Positions 39,391-49,978 of a DNA stretch of 64,000 nucleotides are shown here, piece by piece (position 1 is the first letter of the stretch; each line of letters opens with the position of its first letter). The stretch is from Olsenella sp. An293 (GTDB taxonomy: Bacteria; Actinomycetota; Coriobacteriia; Coriobacteriales; Atopobiaceae), in the NCBI RefSeq assembly GCF_002159495.1, contig NZ_NFIT01000002.1, positions 124,001 to 188,000 on the forward strand, given 5' to 3'. The notes below the pieces were generated by a model, which worked only from the letters and a program-made list of their open reading frames with translations, searched no databases and was not told the origin of the DNA. A program made the position numbers and the translations under genes.

Positions 39391-39849
39391 GTGACGACGA
39401 GGTACGACATCATCTCAGATACGCACGGCTATCTCTCCCCGGAGCTGCTCGAGCAGCTGCAGGGGGCGGACGTGATCGTACACGCGGGCGACATCTGCTC
39501 GCCCTCCGACTATCGTACGCTGAGCGACATCGCGCCCGTGAAGCTGTGCCTGGGCAACAACGACTGGTCCTACGACTACGGTCCTGCGGTCAAGGACCGC
39601 ACGATTTTCATGGGCAGCGGGCTGCGCTGGCAGGTCACGCACTATCGCAAGCGTCTCAACCTGCTGAAGAGCGACATCGCCATCTTTGGGCACACCCACA
39701 CGCCCGTCCTGGAGCGCGACGAGTGGACGCACACGCTCGTGATGAACCCGGGCAGCCCCACCTATCCGCGTCGCTCGAGACCGTCGATGGGCCGCATCAT
39801 CTGCGAGGAGGGCAAGATCATCGACGCCCAGCTCATCACGCTGGGGTAG
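39391..39849 (+). CDS. YfcE/MJ0936-type phosphodiesterase
   Basis: 152-residue calcineurin-like metallophosphoesterase. The metal ligands are seen in DIISDTHG, VIVHAGDI, LGNND (for the usual GNCD) and FGHTHTP. Such enzymes hydrolyse phosphodiesters in vitro; the cellular substrate is unknown. GTG start, 12 bp after the LytTR regulator. A second family member is at 55517. Confidence 0.85.
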   Translation: MTTRYDIISDTHGYLSPELLEQLQGADVIVHAGDICSPSDYRTLSDIAPVKLCLGNNDWSYDYGPAVKDRTIFMGSGLRWQVTHYRKRLNLLKSDIAIFGHTHTPVLERDEWTHTLVMNPGSPTYPRRSRPSMGRIICEEGKIIDAQLITLG

Positions 39850-39906
39850 GGCGACGCGCCCTTCTCGGCGCCGTGAAACTCCGGCGCGGGGCGCGGGCGG
39901 CAAAGC

Positions 39907-40617
39907 CTACGCGTCTGCCCGCACGTCGCCTGCCTGCCTGTCGGCCGCCACGAACAGCGGCGCTATCGCCTTGGTGTAGAACGCCAGCCACGCGAGCGAC
40001 ACGCAAAAGCCCGCGAGCACGTCCGAGGCGTAGTGGACGCCCAGGTAGATGCGGCTCAGGCCCACCGCCACGATGACGAGGCCAAAGAAGACGCACCACA
40101 CCACGCGCATGGCGTCGCGCCGGTGGTAGCGCCAGATCATCCAGACGAGCAGGCCAAAGAAGGCCATCGCCACCATCGAGTGGCCCGAGGGGAAGCTGTA
40201 CCCGCTCTCCGCGACGAGCCGAAACCCCTCCGGTCGCGGCCGCTGCACGATGGCCTTGAGCAGCGCGCCCAGCGCCACGACGCACGCGAGGTTGACCGTC
40301 ACGCACCATCCGGGCGCCTTGCCCGGGGCGAGCGCCGCGATGACGGCGGCCATCACGGCGAGCACGACCACCGAGGCGAGCGAGGTCACCCCCTGCACGA
40401 TCGGCGTGAGCGCGTCTGAGCGCAGCCGCTCGACAAAGAGCTCGTAGGCCATGACGTCGAGGCGCAGTATCTCCCCCTCGAGGACCTCCCCCAGCAGGGC
40501 GAGAAACACCACCGTGCAGACAAGCAGCACGAGCAGGCGCAGGTTGTCCCGAACAAGCGACAGGGCGCCGCGGAGAATCCCCCGGGCGCCCCGTGCCGAG
40601 TCGTCGCCGTGCATCAT
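39907..40617 (-). CDS. PAP2-family membrane phosphatase
   Basis: 236-residue polytopic protein with about six helices. The lipid phosphatase signature is complete: KAIVQRPRP, PSGHS and SRIYLGVHYASD. It probably dephosphorylates undecaprenyl or phosphatidylglycerol phosphate at the outer face. ATG 40617 starts 1 bp after the trxA stop (a second ATG follows directly), so the two are coupled. Confidence 0.9.
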   Translation of the reverse strand: MMHGDDSARGARGILRGALSLVRDNLRLLVLLVCTVVFLALLGEVLEGEILRLDVMAYELFVERLRSDALTPIVQGVTSLASVVVLAVMAAVIAALAPGKAPGWCVTVNLACVVALGALLKAIVQRPRPEGFRLVAESGYSFPSGHSMVAMAFFGLLVWMIWRYHRRDAMRVVWCVFFGLVIVAVGLSRIYLGVHYASDVLAGFCVSLAWLAFYTKAIAPLFVAADRQAGDVRADA

Positions 40618-40618
40618 G

Positions 40619-40936
40619 CTAGAGGTTGGCCTCGAGCTCGGAGACGAGCGCGGGCTTGGGCATGTTGCCCACGATGGTGTGGACGGGCTGGCCGCCCTTG
40701 AAGAGGATGAGCGTGGGGATGGAGACGATGCGGAACCTCGTGGCGAGGTCGGCCTCGTCATCGACGTTGCACTTGTAGACGGTCAGACGGTCGGCCATCT
40801 CCTCCGAGATCTGGTCCACGACGGGGCCGAGCGCGCGGCACGGGCCGCACCACGAGGCCCAGAAGTCAACGAGGACGGGCTTGTCGGAGCCGGAAACGAC
40901 GACGTCGAAATCGGCGGTAGTGATTGCCTTGGCCAT
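40619..40936 (-). CDS. trxA: Thioredoxin
   Basis: 105-residue thioredoxin with the redox motif WCGPC (Cys30, Cys33), preceded by LVDFWAS and followed by the cis-Pro segment [12 protein letters not shown]. It reduces disulfides in the cytoplasm. The ATG has GGAGG upstream. It is the first gene of an operon with the PAP2 phosphatase. Confidence 0.97.
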   Translation of the reverse strand: MAKAITTADFDVVVSGSDKPVLVDFWASWCGPCRALGPVVDQISEEMADRLTVYKCNVDDEADLATRFRIVSIPTLILFKGGQPVHTIVGNMPKPALVSELEANL

Positions 40937-41038
40937 GTGAGCCTCCTTCTCGCATTCTCTGCTTGTCAGAGCTTATGCCCGATTTACACTGGTTCAAACG
41001 GTCTAGGAAAAATTGCGACAAAATTGGTAGCAGTTATG

Positions 41039-41070
41039 TGGGACAGATGGACCGGAGGTTTCTGTCCCAC
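41039..41070. repeat. Palindromic REP-like element with GTGGGACAGA arms
   Basis: Arms 41039-41048 and 41061-41070 are perfectly complementary over 10 bp, enclosing a 12-nt loop. It lies in the gap between trxA and the next gene. Confidence 0.65.
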
Positions 41071-41090
41071 TCCGGCGGCGAAGGGGTCTC

Positions 41091-41651
41091 ATGGCATCGG
41101 AACGCGACGCGCGGCGGTGGGCGTACCTGGACAAGGCCGCGGCAGAGATTGACGCGCTGGCCGCGCGCGGGGCGCTCATGGGCGGCAACGCGTTCTCGTC
41201 GGTCCTTCTCGTCAAGGGCGAGCTCACAGATGCCGAGAAGGGCGGCGAGGCCCCGTTTTCCGGTGCAGATGGAACGGCCCTCAGGGCCTCCCTCGACCGC
41301 CTGGGCTACCCGCCCGAGGACTGGGCGTGGCTGCTCACGGTTGACGAGGCCGGCGAGCCGCTCGACGCCGTGCTCCTGCGCGAGGCCGTGTGCGCGCTCG
41401 ACCCGGCCACGCTCGTCTGCTGCGACGAGGCGGCCGCCGCGCTCCTGCGCGAGGCCTACGCCGATGACCTCGCCGCGCTCGAGTCGCTGGACGAGGCGCT
41501 TCTTGCGCCGGGCGCCGTGGCGCGCGTCCTGGGCGTGCGCTTCCTCAACCTGGGAGGCTTTGCCGCCGCCCTCGCGTCGGGGGACGCGCACGAGAAGCAG
41601 GTCATGTGGGCGCGCCTCAAGAAGGTCCCGCCACTGGGTGAGCCGTTCTAA
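41091..41651 (+). CDS. Hypothetical protein with uracil-DNA-glycosylase-like layout
   Basis: 186-residue protein. The order [16 protein letters not shown] - [19 protein letters not shown] - [18 protein letters not shown] follows the pattern of family 4 UDG-like folds (VGEAPG - GPAGRLLD - RPRVIVALG), but the GEAPG catalytic segment is not conserved. It may therefore be an inactive or specialised member, or an unrelated alpha/beta protein. ATG 41091 with AAGGGG upstream. It sits just before pgi. Confidence 0.4.
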   Translation: MASERDARRWAYLDKAAAEIDALAARGALMGGNAFSSVLLVKGELTDAEKGGEAPFSGADGTALRASLDRLGYPPEDWAWLLTVDEAGEPLDAVLLREAVCALDPATLVCCDEAAAALLREAYADDLAALESLDEALLAPGAVARVLGVRFLNLGGFAAALASGDAHEKQVMWARLKKVPPLGEPF

Positions 41652-41733
41652 ACGGCTGCCGTTCCTCGCCGGTCCCGGCGCCCGTCGCGCGGTATCCTTA
41701 ACCTATCTGTTGCAGTTCGGGGAAGGAGCTTCC

Positions 41734-43428
<1,695 letters not shown>

Positions 43429-43440
43429 CGTGAATTGGAT

Positions 43441-43467
43441 GTGAATTGGGGCCTGTCCCCAATTCAC
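43441..43467. repeat. REP-like palindrome (AATTGGGG type)
   Basis: GTGAATTGGGG and CCCCAATTCAC are exact inverted copies around CCTGT. The same palindrome family recurs at 55420-55489 and 59061-59131. Confidence 0.85.
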
Positions 43468-43488
43468 ACACAGCTCTGATGTAAGGTC

Positions 43489-43520
43489 GGCCGCCGGGCT
43501 CCCCGCCCGGCGGCCCCTTT
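43489..43520 (+). terminator. pgi terminator
   Basis: Perfect 11-bp stem (43489-43499 with 43505-43515) followed by CCTTT. Confidence 0.7.
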
Positions 43521-43614
43521 GCGCGGCGCGGCGGCAAGGGACCGGAGCTTGCGCCGCCGCTCTTCTCGCTTGCGCCGTATACTTGACGGGTTGACCCACA
43601 GAAACGGAGTCCGC

Positions 43615-44580
43615 ATGCCCATCAACATCCCTGACGGCCTGCCCGCCAAGAAGATTCTGCAGCAGGAGCGCATCTTTGCCCTCGAGGAGGAGGTCGCGAG
43701 TCACCAGGAGATCCGTCCCCTGCGCGTGGCGATCTTGAACCTCATGCCCACCAAGATTGAGACCGAGACCCAGATCCTGCGCCTCATCTCCAAGTCCCCG
43801 CTGCAGGTGAGCTGCGACTTCATGCGCGTCTCCACCCACGAGTCCACGCACGTCTCGCAGGACCATCTCGTCAAGTTCTACGACACGTTCGACGCCTTCC
43901 GTGACAAGAACTACGACGGCCTCATCATCACGGGCGCTCCGGTGGAGCACCTCGAGTACGCGGACGTGGACTACTGGGACGAGTTCTGCGAGATCGTGGA
44001 CTGGAGCCAGGAGCACGTGTTCTCGACGATGTACCTGTGCTGGGCGGCGCTCGGTGGCCTCTGGCACCTCTACGGCATCCCCAAGCGCCAGCTCGGCTCC
44101 AAGCTCTTCGGTGTGTTCAAGCAGCGCCTGTGCGACGAGTACAGCTTCCTCACCAACGGCTTCGACGAGGTCCACTACATGCCGCACTCTCGCCATGCCG
44201 CCATCGACACCGGCGAGCTGGCGCGCCACCCTGAGCTCTGCGTGCTCTCCGAGGGCTTCACGAGCGGGCCGTCCCTTCTCGCCACGCGCGACTTCCACGA
44301 GGTCTACGTGACTGGCCACTTTGAGTACGGTCGTGACACCCTGGCCGACGAGTTCTGGCGCGACTTCCACAAGGGGCTGCCCATCCGCGTGCCCGAGAAC
44401 TACTTCCCGGACGACGATCCCGAGCAGCAGCCGCTGTTCACCTGGCGTGCCCACGCCAACCTGCTCTACCGCAACTGGCTCAACTGGGTCTACCAGATGA
44501 CTCCGTACGATTTTGACGAGATTCCTGCCGCGATCGCGGATCTGCGCAGCCGCGCCACCGGCCACGTCGACAAGTTCTAG
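43615..44580 (+). CDS. metA: Homoserine O-acetyltransferase (MetA family)
   Basis: 321-residue MetA-fold acyltransferase for the first step of methionine synthesis. Catalytic Cys142 (TMYLCWAALGG), His235 and Glu237 (GHFEYGRD) fall at the canonical positions. Residue 111 is Glu in ITGAPVEHLEY; in studied MetA proteins Glu at 111 favours acetyl-CoA whereas Gly favours succinyl-CoA, so acetylation is predicted although many annotations say succinyl. ATG 43615; TATACT at 43578-43583 is the likely -10. Confidence 0.93.
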   Translation: MPINIPDGLPAKKILQQERIFALEEEVASHQEIRPLRVAILNLMPTKIETETQILRLISKSPLQVSCDFMRVSTHESTHVSQDHLVKFYDTFDAFRDKNYDGLIITGAPVEHLEYADVDYWDEFCEIVDWSQEHVFSTMYLCWAALGGLWHLYGIPKRQLGSKLFGVFKQRLCDEYSFLTNGFDEVHYMPHSRHAAIDTGELARHPELCVLSEGFTSGPSLLATRDFHEVYVTGHFEYGRDTLADEFWRDFHKGLPIRVPENYFPDDDPEQQPLFTWRAHANLLYRNWLNWVYQMTPYDFDEIPAAIADLRSRATGHVDKF

Positions 44581-44591
44581 GCGAGAAGACC

Positions 44592-45035
44592 ATGGCAGAG
44601 GAGCATCTGACAGAAGAGCTGCTTGAGCGCCTGCGCGCGTCCGCTCGTCCGGAGGCCTACCTCGACGAGGGCCTCACGATCGACCGCAAACTGTCCGACT
44701 ACCTGTACGAGCTACGCATCGAGAAAGGCCTCAAGCGCTCCACGATCATCAAGGCCTGCGGCATCAACCAGACCCAGGGCTACGACATCTTTGGCGGCAA
44801 GAGCAGGCCCGGACGTGACAAGGCAATCATGCTGTCTCTTGGCATGGGCTGCACCCTACGTGAGACGCAGCGCATCATGCGCCTGGCTGGCGTGTCGGAG
44901 CTCTGGGCCAAGGTCCGCCGCGACGCGATCATCATCTGGTGCATAGAGCACGGCATGTCCTGCCAAGAGACCGACGACGAGCTCTTCCGTCTGGGCGAGG
45001 GCACCCTCTTCAAAAACACCGGCCCGCTCACCTAG
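44592..45035 (+). CDS. Helix-turn-helix protein linked to a protein kinase
   Basis: 147-residue protein with an XRE-like HTH (about 35-80: LSDYLYELRIEKGLKRSTI and INQTQGYDIFGGKSRPGRDK). A helical C-terminal part includes IIIWCIEHGMSCQETDDELF. I know of similar small HTH proteins found next to Ser/Thr kinases in other Gram-positive anaerobes. It starts 11 bp after metA with GCGAGAAG before the ATG. The next unit (kinase) begins after a gap holding a palindromic operator, which this protein might bind (inference). Confidence 0.75.
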   Translation: MAEEHLTEELLERLRASARPEAYLDEGLTIDRKLSDYLYELRIEKGLKRSTIIKACGINQTQGYDIFGGKSRPGRDKAIMLSLGMGCTLRETQRIMRLAGVSELWAKVRRDAIIIWCIEHGMSCQETDDELFRLGEGTLFKNTGPLT

Positions 45036-45046
45036 GCCCGTCGGCA

Positions 45047-45065
45047 TTTCAGCTGACAGCTGAGG
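45047..45065. promoter_or_regulatory. Shared palindromic operator, copy 1
   Basis: TTTCAGCTGACAGCTGAGG: the core CAGCTG-A-CAGCTGAGG (45050-45065) recurs upstream of two other genes (46852 and 49982). It is 66 bp upstream of the kinase start. Confidence 0.7.
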
Positions 45066-45130
45066 ACTCAGCTACCAACGGAACCTAAGCTCTATGGAGA
45101 GAGCCTAAAGTCGAGAAGAGCGGGCAGAGG

Positions 45131-46792
45131 GTGGACGACGAGCAAATCATGCATGCCATGGATCTTGACGATGCCTATCGCGTGGATCGCGTGCTCGCCC
45201 GTGGGACGGGCGGCGTGACCGAGATTGTGACGCTGGGGGAGTCGGGCCCGTTTGTCCGCAAGCGCATACCGTCCAAGCTGGCGCGCCGGGGCGTGTGGGG
45301 CACCCTAGCCGAGTGCGACTGCGCGCGCCTGCCCCACGTGATCGCCACCTACGAGATGCCGGACGAGTTCGTGGTGGTGTGCGACTTCGTTCCCGGTGAG
45401 AACCTGGAGCAGCTCCTGTCCGCGCGCGGGCGCCTTGCCGAGAAGGATGCCACGCGCCTGGTGCTCCAGCTCTGCGAGGCTGCCACCGCACTTCACACGC
45501 ACGGCATTATCCACCGGGACATCTCGCCAACCAACGTGATAGTTGCAGCCGACGGAGCGCACCTCATTGACCTCGGGATCGCCCGCTTCCGGGCTGAGGG
45601 AGCGACGCACGACACCACGCAGCTGGGCACGCCCGGCTTTGCCTCTCCCGAGCAGTACGGCTTTGCCCAGACAGATGCCCGCTCGGACGTGTACTCGCTC
45701 GGTCGCGTGCTGGGCTACCTGCTCACCGGCACCCAGCCGGGGGTGCCCGACGCAGCGGATTACGAGCGCTCCCTCGAGGACGAGAAGGTCGTCTCGCCGC
45801 GGATGCGCGCCATTATCGAGCGCGCCTGTGCGCTCGAGCCGAGCGCGCGGTACCAGAGCGCGGAGGAGCTCGCCGGGGCGCTGGAGGGCAGGGAGCCGCC
45901 CGAGTCCGGAGGGGCGGCCGCGAGGCCCGAGGAGCCTCTCGCCCCGGGCTCGCCTGAGGAGCCGCCGCCGCGCCCGGCCGCGTCGGGCGGGAGGCGCGGG
46001 CCCTCGTTTGCCCAGGTGATCGTTGGCGCCCTGGCCGTGATCGCGCTTCTCGCAGCGATTGTTCTGATCATGCACGATGCCGGGGTGTTCCGGTCGGGTG
46101 CGGCCACCGGCGACGACTCCGCCTCGAGCGCCCAACCGCAGTCGTCCCGGCAAGACCAGGCTCTCAAGCCGGACGACTCTGCGGGAGCCCCCGTTGCCGC
46201 CCCGACAACGAGCGAAGAGAGCCCGCTCGAGGTCGTTGAGTCCGGATGGTCGGTGGACGACCAGGGGTTCGTCCACTACGGGATCGCGCTGCGCAACTCC
46301 GGTGACGCGGTCGTGGAGTACCCGGCCTACACCGTCACGGGTCGCGACGAGACGGGCGCCGTGCTCTTCTCGCAGGAGCAGGTCCTCTCATCCATTGGTG
46401 CCGGTGAGACAATCTGGTGGGGCGACCTTGCGGGCAACCCCGGCCAGCCTCCCGCCACGGTCGAGTTTTCCGCCAACGGCGTCGAGGACTACCAGGTGGG
46501 GTCGGGGGCCGAGCGCAGCGCGACGTTCGCCGTCTCGGGAGCGCGGCCCGTCTCGGACGGCCTGGGCGGGACCAACTTCGTGGGAGAGGTGACCTGCGAG
46601 CGCGATGACGGATCGGACGTCGGCAACAACGTGGCGCTCTCGGTGCTGCTGCGCGACGAGGACGGCAGCATCGTCTTTGGTGCCGTCGGCTTTGCCTCGC
46701 GCCCCGAGGTTGGGTCGACAACCACCTTCGAGGTGAGCTGTCACACCGTTCCCGACTACGCGAGCTACGAGGTCCACGCGCTGGCGTGGTAG
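45131..46792 (+). CDS. Transmembrane Ser/Thr kinase with FxLYD-like ectodomain
   Basis: 553-residue kinase. The kinase domain (about 15-250) has an irregular glycine loop (ARGTGGVTE), Lys44, HRDISPTN with Asp130 and Asn135, and DLG instead of DFG. A Pro/Ala-rich linker precedes TM 295-313. The extracellular part (about 345-553) contains an FxLYD-like beta-sandwich (VVESGWSVDDQGFVHYGIAL...GEVTCERDDG). Compared with the PASTA kinase at 6526 it has a different sensor. GTG start at 45131; the operator at 45047-45065 lies upstream. Partners are probably the surface proteins in the module. Confidence 0.88.
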   Translation: MDDEQIMHAMDLDDAYRVDRVLARGTGGVTEIVTLGESGPFVRKRIPSKLARRGVWGTLAECDCARLPHVIATYEMPDEFVVVCDFVPGENLEQLLSARGRLAEKDATRLVLQLCEAATALHTHGIIHRDISPTNVIVAADGAHLIDLGIARFRAEGATHDTTQLGTPGFASPEQYGFAQTDARSDVYSLGRVLGYLLTGTQPGVPDAADYERSLEDEKVVSPRMRAIIERACALEPSARYQSAEELAGALEGREPPESGGAAARPEEPLAPGSPEEPPPRPAASGGRRGPSFAQVIVGALAVIALLAAIVLIMHDAGVFRSGAATGDDSASSAQPQSSRQDQALKPDDSAGAPVAAPTTSEESPLEVVESGWSVDDQGFVHYGIALRNSGDAVVEYPAYTVTGRDETGAVLFSQEQVLSSIGAGETIWWGDLAGNPGQPPATVEFSANGVEDYQVGSGAERSATFAVSGARPVSDGLGGTNFVGEVTCERDDGSDVGNNVALSVLLRDEDGSIVFGAVGFASRPEVGSTTTFEVSCHTVPDYASYEVHALAW

Positions 46793-46851
46793 GGCCGCGC
46801 GGCGACGTCACGGGTGACCCCCGTTTGCCCCATATGGTGTGCGCTCGCGTA

Positions 46852-46870
46852 ATTCAGCTGCCAACTGAGG
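46852..46870. promoter_or_regulatory. Shared palindromic operator, copy 2
   Basis: ATTCAGCTGCCAACTGAGG, matching CAGYTG-N-CARCTGAGG. It lies 60 bp before the membrane-protein gene start. Confidence 0.7.
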
Positions 46871-46929
46871 AAGTGGCACCCCCTCCTTCTCAAAATGAGC
46901 GTTAGCAATAACGTCTGGAAGGAGAGGGA

Positions 46930-47475
46930 ATGAGCGAGGGAACCATGGGGGCGCCCGAGGGACGCTCCGCTGGGTGGATTGTTCCGAGGATTCTTATGGT
47001 CGTGGCGGCGCTGGGTTTTCTTGCCGCCTTCTTTCTTCCCTGGGCGTCCGCCAACGCCGAGTTTCGGGAGGCGGTGACGGCGGCACCGGACCTCGTGTTC
47101 TACGAGCCGACAGATATGACCGTTTCCGATGCCGTCGACATCTCACTCTTCGAGTATGCGCAGGTATATGGGTCCATGGGTTCCGGATGGCAAGTCTATA
47201 TGGCAATCATGTACGCCGTGCTGGGGGCGTCTGCGCTGACGCTGCTGCTTGCCGCCTTCGGCAAGCCGATCGGGGCGGCGGTCGTAGGTGCGCTCGCGTT
47301 TGCGGGCTCGCGCCTGCTCGTGTGGGACTTTGGGGACAGGGGAGTCCTTCCCAGCAGCACTCACGACTGGGGCATGGCGGCAACGGTCTACATCCCCGCG
47401 TTCGTGGTGCTTCTTGTTGCGGCGGTGTGGCTGTTCGTTCTCAAGCGTCGGGCAAAGGCCGGCGCAAACGTATAG
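46930..47475 (+). CDS. Four-helix membrane protein, unknown function
   Basis: 181-residue protein with hydrophobic helices at about 17-38, 92-112, 115-130 and 150-172 and an extracellular loop of about 50 residues rich in acidic and aromatic residues after helix 1. I recognise no family. ATG 46930 has GGAGAGG upstream, and the operator copy 2 precedes it. The lipoprotein gene follows after 16 bp, so the two form one operon under the shared operator. Confidence 0.7.
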   Translation: MSEGTMGAPEGRSAGWIVPRILMVVAALGFLAAFFLPWASANAEFREAVTAAPDLVFYEPTDMTVSDAVDISLFEYAQVYGSMGSGWQVYMAIMYAVLGASALTLLLAAFGKPIGAAVVGALAFAGSRLLVWDFGDRGVLPSSTHDWGMAATVYIPAFVVLLVAAVWLFVLKRRAKAGANV

Positions 47476-47491
47476 AGACGGGAGGCTCACG

Positions 47492-47944
47492 ATGAGGAAG
47501 CTTGTGGGGATGGCGTGCGCGGCGGTCATGGCGCTGACGCTCGCGGCCTGCGGCGGCGGTTCGGCTGACGTGCCGGAGACGACCCAGCCGGAGGAGCAGC
47601 AGGAACAGCAGGTGCCACCTGAGGAAGCAACGACAGCAGAGGAGGAGCGGCCCGCCCCCGAGGCCGAAAGCGAGGCACCGGCCTCCTCCGCAGACTTCAG
47701 GGCAACGATGGACTCCTACGAGTCATTCATGAACGATTACTGCGACTTCATGGAGACGTACTCCAGCGACTCGGCGAACGCGGTGTCAATGTTCGCGGAC
47801 TACACGACCATGATGGCGAAGTACGCCGACATGTCGGAGCAGATCGATGCCATCGATACGGAATCTCTCTCTGCCGACGACCTGGCCTATTACACCGAGG
47901 TCATGGGGCGCGTGTCCCAGCGGCTTGCGGAAGTTGGCCAATAG
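47492..47944 (+). CDS. DUF6591-like lipoprotein, short form
   Basis: 150-residue secreted lipoprotein with signal peptide MRKLVGMACAAVMALTLAAC and lipobox Cys20, an acidic Glu/Pro/Gln-rich spacer (about 25-65), and a helical C-terminal domain. That domain contains SFMNDYCDFMETYSSDS and DYTTMMAKYADM, repeated almost residue for residue in the protein at 50074, marking a shared domain. The single Cys in DYCDFMET may form a disulfide-linked dimer. ATG 47492 has GGGAGG upstream. Confidence 0.8.
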   Translation: MRKLVGMACAAVMALTLAACGGGSADVPETTQPEEQQEQQVPPEEATTAEEERPAPEAESEAPASSADFRATMDSYESFMNDYCDFMETYSSDSANAVSMFADYTTMMAKYADMSEQIDAIDTESLSADDLAYYTEVMGRVSQRLAEVGQ

Positions 47945-47971
47945 GCTCGCGAGAAGAACGGGCGAGACAGG

Positions 47972-48009
47972 GCGGGGTGGCTCCAAATCCGGGGTCGCCC
48001 CGCTTCTTT
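47972..48009 (+). terminator. Terminator of the membrane-protein/lipoprotein operon
   Basis: Imperfect 12-bp stem (GCGGGG...CCCCGC) followed by TTCTTT. Nothing further is seen in the 48010-48157 gap before the convergent gene. Confidence 0.7.
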
Positions 48010-48157
48010 GATGGTCGGCATCTGCGACCGGCGGTCATCTCGCACGTGAGTTAGTATGCGCTTCGCAGGGAGAACCTGGTGTCATCCCAGATGAGCGTCA
48101 AAAGACTCAGGCAGATGCGCGTTTTCCGACGGCTCCGAAACCTATGCGCCACTGGTC

Positions 48158-49324
48158 CTAGAGTCCCAGCACCTCGCGCTTCTTGGCGTCGAACTCCTCC
48201 TGCGAGAGGATGCCAGCGTCGAGCAGGTCCTTGAGCTTCTTGAGTGCCTCGATCTGATCGTCAAGCGACGGCGTGGCGGCGCGCTCGGACGGTGCCGGGG
48301 TTGCCGTTGGCCGCGACGCGGCGGAGGCGTCCATCGGGCTGAGCGACTGCGCGAGGTTCATGCCAAAGAGCATCCCGCCCCCGTCCCCGAGGCCGTTGTC
48401 GCGCACTCCCTGGGCAATCATCTGCTGTGCGGCAACGTTGGCGGCACGCTGCGAGACGTCCTCGTATGCGCGAACGCCCATCTTCTTCTCGGAGAACTGG
48501 CGCACGAGCTCGCGCGACTGCTCGGAGAACTCGATGTTCTCAATGGCAACGGCCACGAGCTTGAGGCCAAAACGCTCGGGCCAGGTGCCAGCGTTCTCGT
48601 CTTCCGCCGCAATGGAAGCTGCGATCTCGTTGGTTTGCGACGGCAGCTGCGATACGCGGTAGTCAACGGAGAGCGAGTTCACGGCGGCGATGTAGGAGTT
48701 GAGGAACTCGGAGAGCAGCTGTCCTCTCGCCCTGGGGTCATCGAGCGTGTAGGACGTCACGTTGGCGGGAACGAAGTTTCGAACAAAGCGCTCGGCATCA
48801 CACACGGCGACGGTGAAGCTGCCGTAGGAATAGATTTCGAGGTCGGTGCCATAGAAAAGGTCGTTGTAGGCCAGCGGGCCCCGGGTGCCAAACTTGAGGC
48901 CCCGAATCTCGCGCAGGTTGACAAACGCCACGCGCTTCTCGTCCTGGGACATTCCGGAGAAGCCGATGCGGTCCGCCGCCTGCCCAAGAAGAATCTTGCC
49001 CAGGCCCTTCTCGCGTCGGTCTCGCTCGTCAAAGACGCTCGCCTCGCCGTCTCGGTACTCAAATCCGCCTGGAGTGGTTATGACCTGCTCGATTCCCGCC
49101 TGGCTGAACACAAATGCCGCGGTGTTCTCGGGGACGAAGATTATCGAGCCGTTGGAGAGGATGTCCTCGGCGCCAAAGTTTCCGCCACGCCCGTTTTGGG
49201 CGTTCTTGCGGATGCCTGGGGAGACGATGGTGTGCTCGTCAAAGGGCGCTGCGGTGACGATGTCTTTCCATTGGTCTGCGAGGACTCCGCCGATGGAGTC
49301 AAACGCCGCGTCAAGAATACCCAT
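48158..49324 (-). CDS. SPFH/virion-core-like protein with C-terminal SHOCT
   Basis: 388-residue protein of the YdjI type: an SPFH-like membrane-associated fold (EDILSNGSIIFVPENTAAFVF, then LREIRGLKFGTRGPLAYNDLFY), a helical region SREELVRQFSEKKMG-like (about 275-300), and a C-terminal SHOCT motif (about 350-388, LKKLKDLLDAGILSQEEFDAKK). Role unknown; SPFH proteins scaffold membrane microdomains. It is transcribed in the same direction as the PH-like gene 8 bp upstream and forms an operon with it. Confidence 0.85.
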   Translation of the reverse strand: MGILDAAFDSIGGVLADQWKDIVTAAPFDEHTIVSPGIRKNAQNGRGGNFGAEDILSNGSIIFVPENTAAFVFSQAGIEQVITTPGGFEYRDGEASVFDERDRREKGLGKILLGQAADRIGFSGMSQDEKRVAFVNLREIRGLKFGTRGPLAYNDLFYGTDLEIYSYGSFTVAVCDAERFVRNFVPANVTSYTLDDPRARGQLLSEFLNSYIAAVNSLSVDYRVSQLPSQTNEIAASIAAEDENAGTWPERFGLKLVAVAIENIEFSEQSRELVRQFSEKKMGVRAYEDVSQRAANVAAQQMIAQGVRDNGLGDGGGMLFGMNLAQSLSPMDASAASRPTATPAPSERAATPSLDDQIEALKKLKDLLDAGILSQEEFDAKKREVLGL

Positions 49325-49332
49325 GGCTGCTC

Positions 49333-49920
49333 CTAGATGGTCTGCTTCGTGTCACAGTACGGGCAGATGACGGTGCTCCCGGCACGCCCCGTGATGGGAG
49401 CGTGGCACCCCATGCACCTCTTGGTTACGGATGACGGGCGCTGGCTCGCACCGTTCTTGTCGGCAGGCTTCTTGCCCCCACCGAATATGGCACCGAAGGC
49501 GCCCTTGGCTCCGTCGACAAAGTCGGCGATTTCCGGTGGGAGAGTATCCTCGGGCTGAATGCTGGAGAGATTCCCCACGGCCGCGTTTCTGATTGCCTCC
49601 GCCCATCGCTCGGCGGAGCGCTTCGTGTTTGAGGGGAAGGTTACGGAGATGGTCTCGTCGGGGTAGACCACCTGGAGATAGTAGCTCTCGCGATATTTGG
49701 TTACGAGGGCCTGGGGCTCCTCCTGCGAGCCGCGAATCCTGCTGAGAGGGCAGCGCTTCACGAACTTTGAGCGCCTGAGGAGCTCCTGGGACATCGTTGT
49801 GACAAGAACGAGGTTTTGGTTGGTGAGCACGAGCTCGTCAAGGGTGGTGTCGTCATCGAGCTTGACCGACGCCTCCTGCATGATGACGAACTCGCCGGGC
49901 TCGAGGTTGTAGTCGTCCAC
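49333..49920 (-). CDS. PH-like domain protein with C-terminal zinc ribbon
   Basis: 195-residue protein. The N-terminal half (about 1-125) resembles a bacterial PH/GRAM-type lipid-binding fold (TLDELVLTNQNLVLVTT, YYLQVVYPDETISVTF). The C-terminus has a zinc ribbon CMGCHAPITGRAGSTVICPYC. I chose GTG 49920 with GAGAGGAAG upstream; GTG 49950 is also in frame. It is first in a minus-strand operon with the SPFH protein. Operator copy 3 is between it and the divergent lipoprotein. Confidence 0.7.
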   Translation of the reverse strand: MDDYNLEPGEFVIMQEASVKLDDDTTLDELVLTNQNLVLVTTMSQELLRRSKFVKRCPLSRIRGSQEEPQALVTKYRESYYLQVVYPDETISVTFPSNTKRSAERWAEAIRNAAVGNLSSIQPEDTLPPEIADFVDGAKGAFGAIFGGGKKPADKNGASQRPSSVTKRCMGCHAPITGRAGSTVICPYCDTKQTI

Positions 49921-49978
49921 GCTTCTTCCTCTCAATACCGAATGAGGCACCCTTCATGGTAGGAAGCAGGAGCTGCGG

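Noticed and set aside
46866-46895. ECF sigma promoters (GGAA...TCTC) downstream of the palindromes
   Set aside because: GGAA and TCTC can be picked out after copies 2 and 3 but not with consistent spacing at copy 1; the palindrome itself is the better conserved signal.
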